8,433 bases of DNA, from positions 1 to 8,433 of the forward strand of contig JAISDQ010000030.1 of assembly GCA_031264605.1 (NCBI GenBank), written 5' to 3'. Below are positions 1 through 5,675 of this stretch, in pieces. Each line of letters starts with the position of its first letter. Position 1 is the stretch's first letter. Made by a program: the position numbers and the translations under genes. A model generated the notes under the pieces. That model ran no database searches, was not told the origin of the DNA, and was given only the letters and a program-made list of their open reading frames with translations. Source of the stretch: Synergistaceae bacterium (GTDB taxonomy: Bacteria; Synergistota; Synergistia; Synergistales; Synergistaceae).

Positions 1-704
1 CCGCCGCCCATATCCAATATGCGAGTTTCGAAACTGAATTCGTCACGCAGCGCTTTTATGAGATTGAGCACCACGTCGAGGGCTTCCAGGTGAGTGGAGT
101 TATCCATCAACTGCGAGCCGACATGAAAGTGTAAGCCCATCAGTGAGACGTTTGGCAGCGTCCCGCGCAACGAGACGGCGTCCCTTATCATTTCGGCGGG
201 AAGGCCGAATTTGGAACCCGTCCCCCCCGTCGACATATATTTATGGGTGTGAGCCTCAACGCCCGGCGTGACTCTCATCAGCACGCCGGCGCGAATATTC
301 CTCTCCCCCTCCATCCTGTCGATCAGCGCTATCTCATCCATGCTGTCGCAGATGAACTTGCCGACTCCGTAATCGAGCCCCGCCGCGATTTCTCTCTCCG
401 TTTTGCTGTTGCCGTGAAATGCTATTTTTTCGGGAGGGAAACGCGTCTCTTTCGCCAAAAACAGCTCCCCCTCCGAGACAACGTCGAGTCCCAGCCCTTC
501 TCTCATGAGAATCCTGAGCATGTCCTTCGTGAGGAACGACTTAGACGCGAAGAACGATGAACAACGTTCGTACTTGCCGTCGAAACAACCCTTGATCGCC
601 CTTATCCTGCTTACAATCTCATCCTCCGACATGACGTACAGCGGCGTCCCGTACTCGCGCGCCAGTTCGGTAACATCGACCCCGTGAAATTTGAAATTGC
701 CCAT
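1..704 (-). CDS. lysA: Diaminopimelate decarboxylase, N-terminal part (cut by left edge)
   Basis: LysA is a cytoplasmic PLP enzyme that decarboxylates meso-diaminopimelate to L-lysine, the last step of lysine synthesis. The first 234 codons are present; the remaining C-terminal beta domain lies off the window. Visible in the alanine-racemase-fold barrel: FFASKSF (residues 51-57) with Lys55 as the likely PLP Schiff-base lysine, HGNSKT (97-102), GVEAHTHKYMSTGGTGSKFG (148-167), the HFHVGSQ strand (192-198, His194 expected near PLP), and the start of the phosphate-binding glycine motif LDMGGG at the very edge. These are strongly LysA-like. Related ornithine/arginine or carboxynorspermidine decarboxylases share the fold, but the EAHTHKY and SKFG segments favour LysA. 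The ATG is preceded by GGGGTGAT at short spacing, a good ribosome-binding site. The gene lies 26 bp after the amidohydrolase stop on the same strand, so co-transcription is likely. The substrate-contacting C-terminal residues cannot be checked here. Confidence 0.92.
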   Translation of the reverse strand, partial: MGNFKFHGVDVTELAREYGTPLYVMSEDEIVSRIRAIKGCFDGKYERCSSFFASKSFLTKDMLRILMREGLGLDVVSEGELFLAKETRFPPEKIAFHGNSKTEREIAAGLDYGVGKFICDSMDEIALIDRMEGERNIRAGVLMRVTPGVEAHTHKYMSTGGTGSKFGLPAEMIRDAVSLRGTLPNVSLMGLHFHVGSQLMDNSTHLEALDVVLNLIKALRDEFSFETRILDMGG

Positions 705-730
705 GCGAATCACCCCGCGTCAATTTATTG

Positions 731-1927
731 TCAGAGACCTGAACGGTGATAAAATAAATAATCCCATGCCACGGCGGCGTGTACCGCGCTCAGTATCGGC
801 AGGGCGTCCTCGTCCACGCGAAATCTGTTGTTATGTTCCGGAAACGCCGTTCCCTTCTCCAGGTTGCACACTCCCGCCAGATAAAACGTGCCGGGAACAT
901 GCTCCAGGAACACGCCGAAGTCCTCGGTTCCCATCGAGGGATTCGGTATCGTCACAACGGCGTCCTCGCCCAGGAGCGCCTTGACGGCGTTGCCCGCAAA
1001 CTCGGTCATGGCAGGATCGTTCACGACGCCGGGATAGCTCTCGTTTATCACGACTTCCGCCTCGGCTCCCATGGCCTTCGCGACTCCTTCGGCGATGCCG
1101 CGCACGGCTTCCGCCGTCCGGCGCCTCATCTCCGGCCCCAGCGTGCGGATGGTTCCCGTCATTTTCACCTCGTCGGATATCACATTGCGCTGACTTCCCT
1201 TGCTGTTGAACGTCCCTATCGTTACGACCGCCGGCTCCAGAGGGTCGACCTGCCGGCTTACATACTGCTGCAGCGCGGTCACCACCTGAGCGCCTATGGC
1301 TATCGTGTCCGTGCCTTCGTGCGGGCGAGCGGCGTGACTGCTGCGGCCTTTGACGGTTATGTCAAATTCGTCGGACGCCGCGTGCGCCTTGCCGTACCTC
1401 AGGCCGATCTTTCCCGTCGGCAGGCCGACGCTCACGTGCGCGCCAAACATGGCCGATACTTTCGGGTCTTCCATTCCCCCGTCGTCGATCATTCGCTGCG
1501 CCCCGCCGTCGCCCTCCTCGTCGGGCTGAAAAAAGAACTTGACGTTTCCGGGCAATCGGTCTTTCAGGCGGGACAGTATCTTGGCGGTTCCCAGCAGGGC
1601 GGCGGTGTGACAGTCGTGTCCGCAGGCGTGCATTACGCCGGGCCGCTTGGACGCGTAGGGGACGTCGCTGTACTCCTGCATCGCGAGCGCGTCCATATCG
1701 GCTCTCAATCCAACCGTCCCGCCGGCGGCGCCGCCCTCCAACAACCCGATGACGCCTGTATCGGCGGCTCGCCTGGTCGTTATGCCCAGTTCCCGCAAAT
1801 ACGCCTCCACTTTTTTCGCCGTCTCGAACTCTTCCCGGCCCAGTTCGGGATATTGATGGATATCCCTTCGCAGGCATATGATCTCGTCCTTTATTGCCCC
1901 CGCTTCCCGCAGAAAATCCGGCGGCAT
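731..1927 (-). CDS. M20D-family metallo-amidohydrolase (N-acyl amino acid / N-acetyl-diaminopimelate deacetylase-like)
   Basis: This is a cytoplasmic 398-residue zinc or manganese hydrolase of the M20D group (hippurate hydrolase, IAA-amino acid hydrolase, N-acetyl-diaminopimelate deacetylase), which removes acyl groups from amino acids. The length is normal for the family. Motifs in order: RRDIHQYPELGREEFET near the N-terminus; LRADMDAL (74-81); MHACGHDCHTA (99-109) with metal ligands Cys102 and His107; FFQPDEEG (132-139) with the catalytic/metal Glu137-Glu138 pair; GAHV (162-165) with ligand His164; SSHAARP (196-202) in the lid domain; MGTEDF (332-337); and FPEHNNRF (362-369) with C-terminal ligand His365. 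All expected ligands are present, so it should be active. The frame is open 35 codons further upstream, but that stretch overlaps the promoter and lacks family similarity. The ATG at 1927 has AAAGGAAG about 10 nt upstream. It heads a likely operon with lysA, which makes a diaminopimelate-related substrate plausible. The exact substrate is not readable from sequence. Confidence 0.93.
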   Translation of the reverse strand: MPPDFLREAGAIKDEIICLRRDIHQYPELGREEFETAKKVEAYLRELGITTRRAADTGVIGLLEGGAAGGTVGLRADMDALAMQEYSDVPYASKRPGVMHACGHDCHTAALLGTAKILSRLKDRLPGNVKFFFQPDEEGDGGAQRMIDDGGMEDPKVSAMFGAHVSVGLPTGKIGLRYGKAHAASDEFDITVKGRSSHAARPHEGTDTIAIGAQVVTALQQYVSRQVDPLEPAVVTIGTFNSKGSQRNVISDEVKMTGTIRTLGPEMRRRTAEAVRGIAEGVAKAMGAEAEVVINESYPGVVNDPAMTEFAGNAVKALLGEDAVVTIPNPSMGTEDFGVFLEHVPGTFYLAGVCNLEKGTAFPEHNNRFRVDEDALPILSAVHAAVAWDYLFYHRSGL

Positions 1928-1933
1928 TTGAAT

Positions 1934-1977
1934 ATCACTTCCTTTACGCGCGTTTGTTTTCCCGGCCGTGAAGTGAT
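1934..1977 (-). promoter_or_regulatory. Leader hairpin overlapping the amidohydrolase ribosome-binding site
   Basis: In the minus-strand transcript the leader contains AUCACUUC (1977-1970), a 28-nt spacer, then GAAGUGAU (1941-1934), a perfect 8-bp inverted repeat. The second arm covers the 3' half of the Shine-Dalgarno stretch AAAGGAAG (1945-1938), which lies about 10 nt before the ATG at 1927. Pairing would partly hide the ribosome-binding site, so it could tune translation of the amidohydrolase gene. The arms do not extend beyond 8 bp and no known riboswitch class is recognised, so chance is a real alternative. Confidence 0.35.
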
Positions 1978-2003
1978 TGCAAATCTCCGTCGAAAACACA
2001 ACC

Positions 2004-2032
2004 AGTATAATGTCGCGCTCCGTTTCAGGCAA
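2004..2032 (-). promoter_or_regulatory. Sigma-70-like promoter for amidohydrolase-lysA
   Basis: On the minus strand, TTGCCT (2032-2027; 4 of 6 to the -35 consensus) is separated by exactly 17 nt from TATACT (2009-2004; 5 of 6 to the -10 consensus). The expected transcription start is near 1997, giving a leader of about 70 nt before the ATG at 1927. It lies in the divergent intergenic region, where a promoter is needed, and it overlaps the non-conserved upstream extension of the reading frame, supporting the shorter start. This is a pattern match, not an experimental call. Confidence 0.6.
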
Positions 2033-2063
2033 CTCAGTTTCGGGCGTCGGCAGCCGCTCAAAG

Positions 2064-2072
2064 TGCTAAAAT
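2064..2072 (+). promoter_or_regulatory. Possible extended -10 promoter for the serine hydrolase
   Basis: TGCTAAAAT fits the extended -10 form TGnTATAAT with one mismatch in the hexamer. No convincing -35 hexamer lies 16-18 nt upstream, which extended -10 promoters tolerate. A start near 2079 would give a leader of about 46 nt, with the 12-bp palindrome at 2084-2095 immediately downstream of it. The region is AT-rich, so similar matches (2095-2100, 2100-2105) occur by composition and the call is tentative. Confidence 0.35.
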
Positions 2073-2083
2073 ATTAAAAGAGG

Positions 2084-2095
2084 ATGGCGCGCCAT
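2084..2095. repeat. 12-bp perfect palindrome, possible operator
   Basis: ATGGCGCGCCAT is a perfect inverted repeat without a loop, lying in an otherwise AT-rich part of the divergent intergenic region. It is just downstream of the candidate plus-strand -10 element and about 50 bp upstream of the minus-strand -35 element. It could be a dimeric repressor site or simply a GC-rich chance palindrome. No regulator gene lies in the window and no known operator consensus is recognised. Confidence 0.3.
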
Positions 2096-2124
2096 AAAAT
2101 ATAAACGTTGGGGGATCGGTTTAA

Positions 2125-2982
2125 TTGTACGACGAATATACGCTTGAAAAAAGGATTCAGAGAGAAACGGCTAGTTTCAGCGGAATCATGGGGATTTACG
2201 CCGACGACTTGAACGGCCGTGTCGTCGAACTTTGCGCCGACGAAGAATTCGAGACGGCCAGCACGATCAAGTCGTTCATTCTGGCCGACCTCTTCCTGCA
2301 AGTTCACGAAGGCCGAAAGGACCTGTCCGACACGCTTCCGTACGAGAAGGAAAATTACATCGGCGGGAGCGGCATTCTGAAATGCCTGGACGAAGGCACG
2401 GCGCTGTCCGCCAGGAACATGGCGACGCTGATGATAATCGTCAGCGACAACATCGCCACGAATGTCCTGATAGATTACCTCGGGCTCGAACACATCAATT
2501 CCACCATAGCGTCACTTGGGTTCACGCGGACGAAACTGCTCCGGAAGCTGATGGAAGGAGCGGAAGACGAGGATTGGCCGCCTCTCGGCGTCACGACGCC
2601 GAGGGAGTACGGACAGCTTTTCGCCATGCTCGCGCGCGATGAGCTTGTCAGTCCCGACGCGTCCAAACAAATGCTGGACATATTCAAAAAGCAGCACTAT
2701 AACGAAATACTGACAAACTGGCTGCCGCCCTATTATTTGGACGAAGACAACTTCGGAACGGCGGGAACCGAGATTTACGTCGCGTCGAAGAGCGGCAGCA
2801 TGAGAAATTGCCGCAATGACGGCGGAGTTGTGGGAACACCCTACGGCAGATACGCGATCGCCGTACTGACGAAAGACTTCCGCGATACGCAGTGCCACAA
2901 AGACCACGAATCCCATACCTACGGCGCGCGCGTCAGCCGCCTGCTGTTCGACCAGTATATGGCGAAGGAAGGGCGTTTTTAA
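2125..2982 (+). CDS. Cytoplasmic serine hydrolase of the class A beta-lactamase fold
   Basis: This 285-residue protein has the penicillin-binding/beta-lactamase-type serine hydrolase fold. The three active-site elements are present in order: STIK (46-49) as SxxK with nucleophile Ser46 and Lys49; SDN (107-109) on the alpha-domain loop; and KSG (222-224) in place of KTG/KSG on the beta3 strand. The conserved TTPREYG (157-163) follows the omega-loop region. There, TKLLRKLMEGA (136-146) aligns with the TEM-type omega loop, putting Leu142 where class A enzymes have the deacylating Glu166. No signal peptide or membrane segment is seen, unlike true beta-lactamases. The start is TTG: an in-frame TAA directly precedes it, so no upstream extension is possible, and GGGGG at 2110-2114 gives a usable ribosome-binding site. 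The next ATG (codon 22) would remove the first helix. Likely an intracellular esterase, amidase or peptidase of unknown substrate. It is divergent from amidohydrolase-lysA and convergent with the transporter operon. Confidence 0.82.
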   Translation: MYDEYTLEKRIQRETASFSGIMGIYADDLNGRVVELCADEEFETASTIKSFILADLFLQVHEGRKDLSDTLPYEKENYIGGSGILKCLDEGTALSARNMATLMIIVSDNIATNVLIDYLGLEHINSTIASLGFTRTKLLRKLMEGAEDEDWPPLGVTTPREYGQLFAMLARDELVSPDASKQMLDIFKKQHYNEILTNWLPPYYLDEDNFGTAGTEIYVASKSGSMRNCRNDGGVVGTPYGRYAIAVLTKDFRDTQCHKDHESHTYGARVSRLLFDQYMAKEGRF

Positions 2983-3012
2983 GGAGCCGGCCCCACGTGG
3001 GGCCGGCTCCTT
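2981..3012. terminator. Perfect 32-bp palindrome between convergent genes, probable shared terminator hairpin
   Basis: The left half AAGGAGCCGGCCCCAC is followed by its exact reverse complement, giving a hairpin of up to 14 bp with an ACGT loop, extremely GC-rich and identical from either strand. It overlaps the TAA stop of the serine hydrolase and begins 7 nt after the stop of the binding-protein gene. This is the expected place for a bidirectional terminator. Neither 3' side has a real U-tract: the plus transcript reads UUGGAGG and the minus transcript AAAAACG after the stem. It may therefore act as an mRNA-stabilising 3' hairpin or a Rho-assisted or atypical terminator. Confidence 0.55.
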
Positions 3013-3019
3013 GGAGGTT

Positions 3020-4585
3020 CTACTTTATATCGTTAAAAAACATGGTGGCGTCAGGATAAACCTTGACGCCTTCAGCTTTCGGGCCGTACGCGCAGTAAAC
3101 GCGCTCGGTGTAAAGCGGCAGGCAATTCAAGTCGCCGTAAATGGTTTTCAGCATATCCCCGACGAGCTGGGTGCGTTTGTCGTAGTCCATGACGCCGGCT
3201 AATGCCTTGACCTTGGCGGAATATTCTTCCGCGTTCGGTACGGCGTTGGGATCCCGGCGGAAGTTGTTGAGGAGCAGCACCGGTTCGCCCCAGCCAAGGC
3301 TGGCCAAGGCCATGTCGTAATCGTCGGCGCGTATTCTCTCGTTGCGGTACTCCCAGTCGAGAGTTTCGAGGTTGAGTTTGATACCGGCCTCTTTGAGCTG
3401 TATCTGCCAGTCCTGCCCCAAAATTACGGACATGCCGGTAGTGCGCACAATGAAAGTCAGTTCCAGCGCCTCGCCGTTCTTATCGAGATAGCCGTCCCCA
3501 TTGCTGTCCGAATACCCGGCTTCCGCGAGCAGCGTCTTGGCTTTTTCGGGATTATAGCCGTAATTGGCCTTGAAATAATCCTCCGCTTCCTTCGAATAGT
3601 TCATCATGGTATTGACCACGAGGGAATGCTGCGGTATAAAATCGCTCCCCGCCATGTCGGCGAAGCTGTCCCTGTCGGCGAGCAGAAAAATGGCTTCCCG
3701 AACTTTGGGATCGCTGAGGTGTTTGTTGTCGTTATTCAATACGACAAATTCGATAGTGGGGAAAGTAGCGTCGTCCAAAGTTATGCCCGGCGCGCCCCTT
3801 ATCTCGTTGACGGCCTCGACGGTGGGCTGCGCGACAAAGTCAAAATCACCCTCCTTGAGGGCAGTCGCTATGGTAAAGTCCTCCATCTCGGTGAGATTTA
3901 CCCTCATGCCGGCAATATGCGGCACGGCTTTGTTTTCGACCAGAGGGTTGTTCGTCTTATAGCCGGGATTGGGCCTCAGCACGACATGGGAACCCTGCAC
4001 GTGCTCGTCGACATAGAACGGGCCATAGGGCACCGCGCCCCAGAGCAACTCATCCCTGCTCATGCTGTCGATCTGTTTTTTACTGATAATCCCTATAAAA
4101 CAGCCGCCCAGAAAATAATCCAGGTCCGAGCGATACTCGCTGAGGTGACAGACGACGTCGCGGCCGTCGGTTTCCATAGATTTGATATTCTCGTAGCCTT
4201 CGGCGTAAACCCCGTCACGCCCATACTCTATGCTGGCTATGAAATCCTCGGGTTCCAACTGGTCGCCGTTGGGGAATTTCATGCCCTCCGGGAACGTCAG
4301 CCTGAGCGTGAGTCCGTCTTCGCTGTAACTGTAACCGGAGGCTATGCCGGGCAGCAATTTTCCGGTTTCCGGATCGCGCGTGAGGACTGTGTCGGCTATA
4401 ACTATTTGGAAATCGTTCCAGCCTTCGCAGTGAAACATGTCCGTACCCTGCCAGTTCTCTATATCCTTGATACTCAAGAATTTGCCTTCCGGCGATTGCG
4501 CGGGATCGGCGGCGTTTCCTGCAGACGCGGCGGCAAAAAACGCGACGGCTGCCATCAACAGAAGCGTGAACACTTTCTTACTCAT
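3020..4585 (-). CDS. Periplasmic substrate-binding protein of an Opp/Dpp-type ABC importer (SBP family 5)
   Basis: This 521-residue extracytoplasmic protein captures the ligand (typically a di- or oligopeptide; nickel or glycosides in some relatives) and delivers it to the permease pair encoded upstream. Residues 1-25 form a classic signal peptide: MSKK, a hydrophobic core around 5-20, and a signal-peptidase-I site around AGNA|AD (25/26). There is no lipobox cysteine, so it should be free in a periplasm. Family features include the TLRLTFPEGMKFPNGDQL block (93-110), the EPEDF segment (111-115), and near the C-terminal lobe the LLAEAGYSDSNGDGYLDKNG region typical of SBP_bac_5. The start ATG has a very strong GAGGAGGAG site (within 4591-4600). 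The gene is last in the operon, 70 nt after the ATPase F gene, which is unusual since binding-protein genes often come first. The strong ribosome-binding site may compensate for its distal position. The ligand cannot be read from sequence. Confidence 0.94.
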   Translation of the reverse strand: MSKKVFTLLLMAAVAFFAAASAGNAADPAQSPEGKFLSIKDIENWQGTDMFHCEGWNDFQIVIADTVLTRDPETGKLLPGIASGYSYSEDGLTLRLTFPEGMKFPNGDQLEPEDFIASIEYGRDGVYAEGYENIKSMETDGRDVVCHLSEYRSDLDYFLGGCFIGIISKKQIDSMSRDELLWGAVPYGPFYVDEHVQGSHVVLRPNPGYKTNNPLVENKAVPHIAGMRVNLTEMEDFTIATALKEGDFDFVAQPTVEAVNEIRGAPGITLDDATFPTIEFVVLNNDNKHLSDPKVREAIFLLADRDSFADMAGSDFIPQHSLVVNTMMNYSKEAEDYFKANYGYNPEKAKTLLAEAGYSDSNGDGYLDKNGEALELTFIVRTTGMSVILGQDWQIQLKEAGIKLNLETLDWEYRNERIRADDYDMALASLGWGEPVLLLNNFRRDPNAVPNAEEYSAKVKALAGVMDYDKRTQLVGDMLKTIYGDLNCLPLYTERVYCAYGPKAEGVKVYPDATMFFNDIK

Positions 4586-4625
4586 TTTGACTCCTCCTCA
4601 GGTTTGATGAATTCAACGCGATTTT

Positions 4626-4643
4626 CCGGACCGACTGTCCCGG
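4626..4643 (-). promoter_or_regulatory. Small intercistronic hairpin before the binding-protein gene
   Basis: In the 70-nt gap between the ATPase F stop and the binding-protein start, the minus-strand transcript reads CCGGGAC, loop AGUCG, GUCCGG. This gives six GC-rich pairs with one bulged G. No U-run follows, so it is unlikely to terminate transcription. Intercistronic hairpins next to binding-protein genes are known in other transporter operons to protect one cistron's mRNA, and that is a possible role. I see no separate promoter in the gap. Confidence 0.3.
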
Positions 4644-4655
4644 GCGGGCTGTTCC

Positions 4656-5675
4656 TTAATCACCAGCTTTCCTGCCGTCGTAGAGGAAACAGTTGACCGT
4701 ATGATTTGGACCGACCGTCACATCGTCCGGCTCCCGCTTTTCGCAGCGGCCGTCGGCTTTGTCGCAGCGAGGAAAAAAGCGGCAACCCTTGGGCAGGTTT
4801 ATGAGGCTGCCAGGTTCTCCGGGCAGCAGTTTTTTGGTTCTGCCTCTGAGCGACGGGTCGAGAATGGGCGAAGCGCCCATCAGGCCTTGGGTATAAGGAT
4901 GTCTGGGGTTTCCGGTAACTTCTTCGGTGTGTCCGTATTCGACCAGTTTCCCCAAATACATTACGGCGACCGTGTCGCTGAAGTAACGTATGACGTTCAG
5001 GTCGTGAGTGATGATCATGTAAGTGAGGTTCATGCTTTCCTGGAGATCGAGGAGCATGTTCAACACCTGCGCCTGCACCGAGATGTCGAGGGCGCTGGTG
5101 GGTTCGTCCAATATTATGACCTTGGGTTTCAGCACCAGGGCGCGGGCTATGGCTATGCGCTGAAGCTGGCCTCCGGAAAGTTGATGGGGGTAGCTGCGCA
5201 AATAATGTTCGTCCATTTTGATCATGCTCATGACATCGTGCGCCTGTGCCCTGGCGTCGGATTTTTTAACGCCGTGTATTATCATCGGACGTGAAATCGA
5301 GCTTTCCACGGTTTGCCTCGGGTTCAGGTTAGAAGCGGGGTCTTGAAACACGACCGCGATTTCGGAGCGCATCTTGGTTTCCTGTTCGGCCGTTGCCTTA
5401 GTGATATCGACGCCGTCGATTTTTATAACGCCCTCCGTCGGTTTGACGAGTTTCAATATCATCCGGGCAAGCGTGGTTTTTCCGCTGCCGGACTCGCCAA
5501 CAAGCCCGACTATCCCGCCCCTGTTTACGGTCAGGCTCACACCGTCCACAGCCCTCACTTTCAGGGTCGGGCCGAAAAATCCGCCGCGCAGCGGAAAATA
5601 TTTTTTAACGCCGCTCATTTCTATCATTATCTCAGCATCCGCTTGACTTGCGAGCATATTTTCAGTCCCCGTCAT
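4656..5675 (-). CDS. dppF: Peptide ABC transporter ATP-binding protein, DppF/OppF type
   Basis: This 339-residue cytoplasmic ATPase is the second nucleotide-binding subunit of the importer, pairing with the DppD-type subunit to drive uptake. Visible motifs: Walker A GESGSGKTT (60-68), Q-loop Gln111 in VVFQDP, ABC signature LSGGQ (166-170), Walker B VIILDE (186-191) with the catalytic Glu191, D-loop SALD, and switch His224 in IITHD. The C-terminal oligopeptide-transporter extension begins at RHPYTQGLM (258-266). It contains Cys298, Cys304, Cys311 and Cys329, a pattern shared with its partner. The ATG overlaps the stop of the preceding gene as ATGA with no clear ribosome-binding site, implying translational coupling. 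An internal ATG at 5657 with GGGGA upstream is a possible alternative start that would remove six residues. The symbol denotes the family; Dpp, Opp and App systems cannot be separated from this sequence alone. Confidence 0.94.
   Translation of the reverse strand: MTGTENMLASQADAEIMIEMSGVKKYFPLRGGFFGPTLKVRAVDGVSLTVNRGGIVGLVGESGSGKTTLARMILKLVKPTEGVIKIDGVDITKATAEQETKMRSEIAVVFQDPASNLNPRQTVESSISRPMIIHGVKKSDARAQAHDVMSMIKMDEHYLRSYPHQLSGGQLQRIAIARALVLKPKVIILDEPTSALDISVQAQVLNMLLDLQESMNLTYMIITHDLNVIRYFSDTVAVMYLGKLVEYGHTEEVTGNPRHPYTQGLMGASPILDPSLRGRTKKLLPGEPGSLINLPKGCRFFPRCDKADGRCEKREPDDVTVGPNHTVNCFLYDGRKAGD

Noticed and set aside
1928..2032. A 35-codon N-terminal extension of the amidohydrolase reading frame.
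   Set aside because: It runs through the promoter and leader, resembles nothing in the family, and the ATG at 1927 has a proper ribosome-binding site and gives the normal family length.
779..2077. A 432-codon open frame on the plus strand opposite the amidohydrolase gene.
   Set aside because: It lies antisense to a gene with all M20D motifs, has no recognisable domain and a low-complexity Arg/Gly/Val/His-rich composition. It is explained by codon bias of the real gene.
2095..2105. TAAAAT and TATAAA as further -10 elements for the serine hydrolase.
   Set aside because: Neither has an acceptable -35 element or an upstream TG at the right position. The AT-rich stretch alone can explain them.
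2125..2982. Antibiotic-resistance beta-lactamase.
   Set aside because: There is no signal peptide and no Glu166 equivalent by motif alignment. Only the general fold and the SxxK/SDN/KSG motifs support a relationship.
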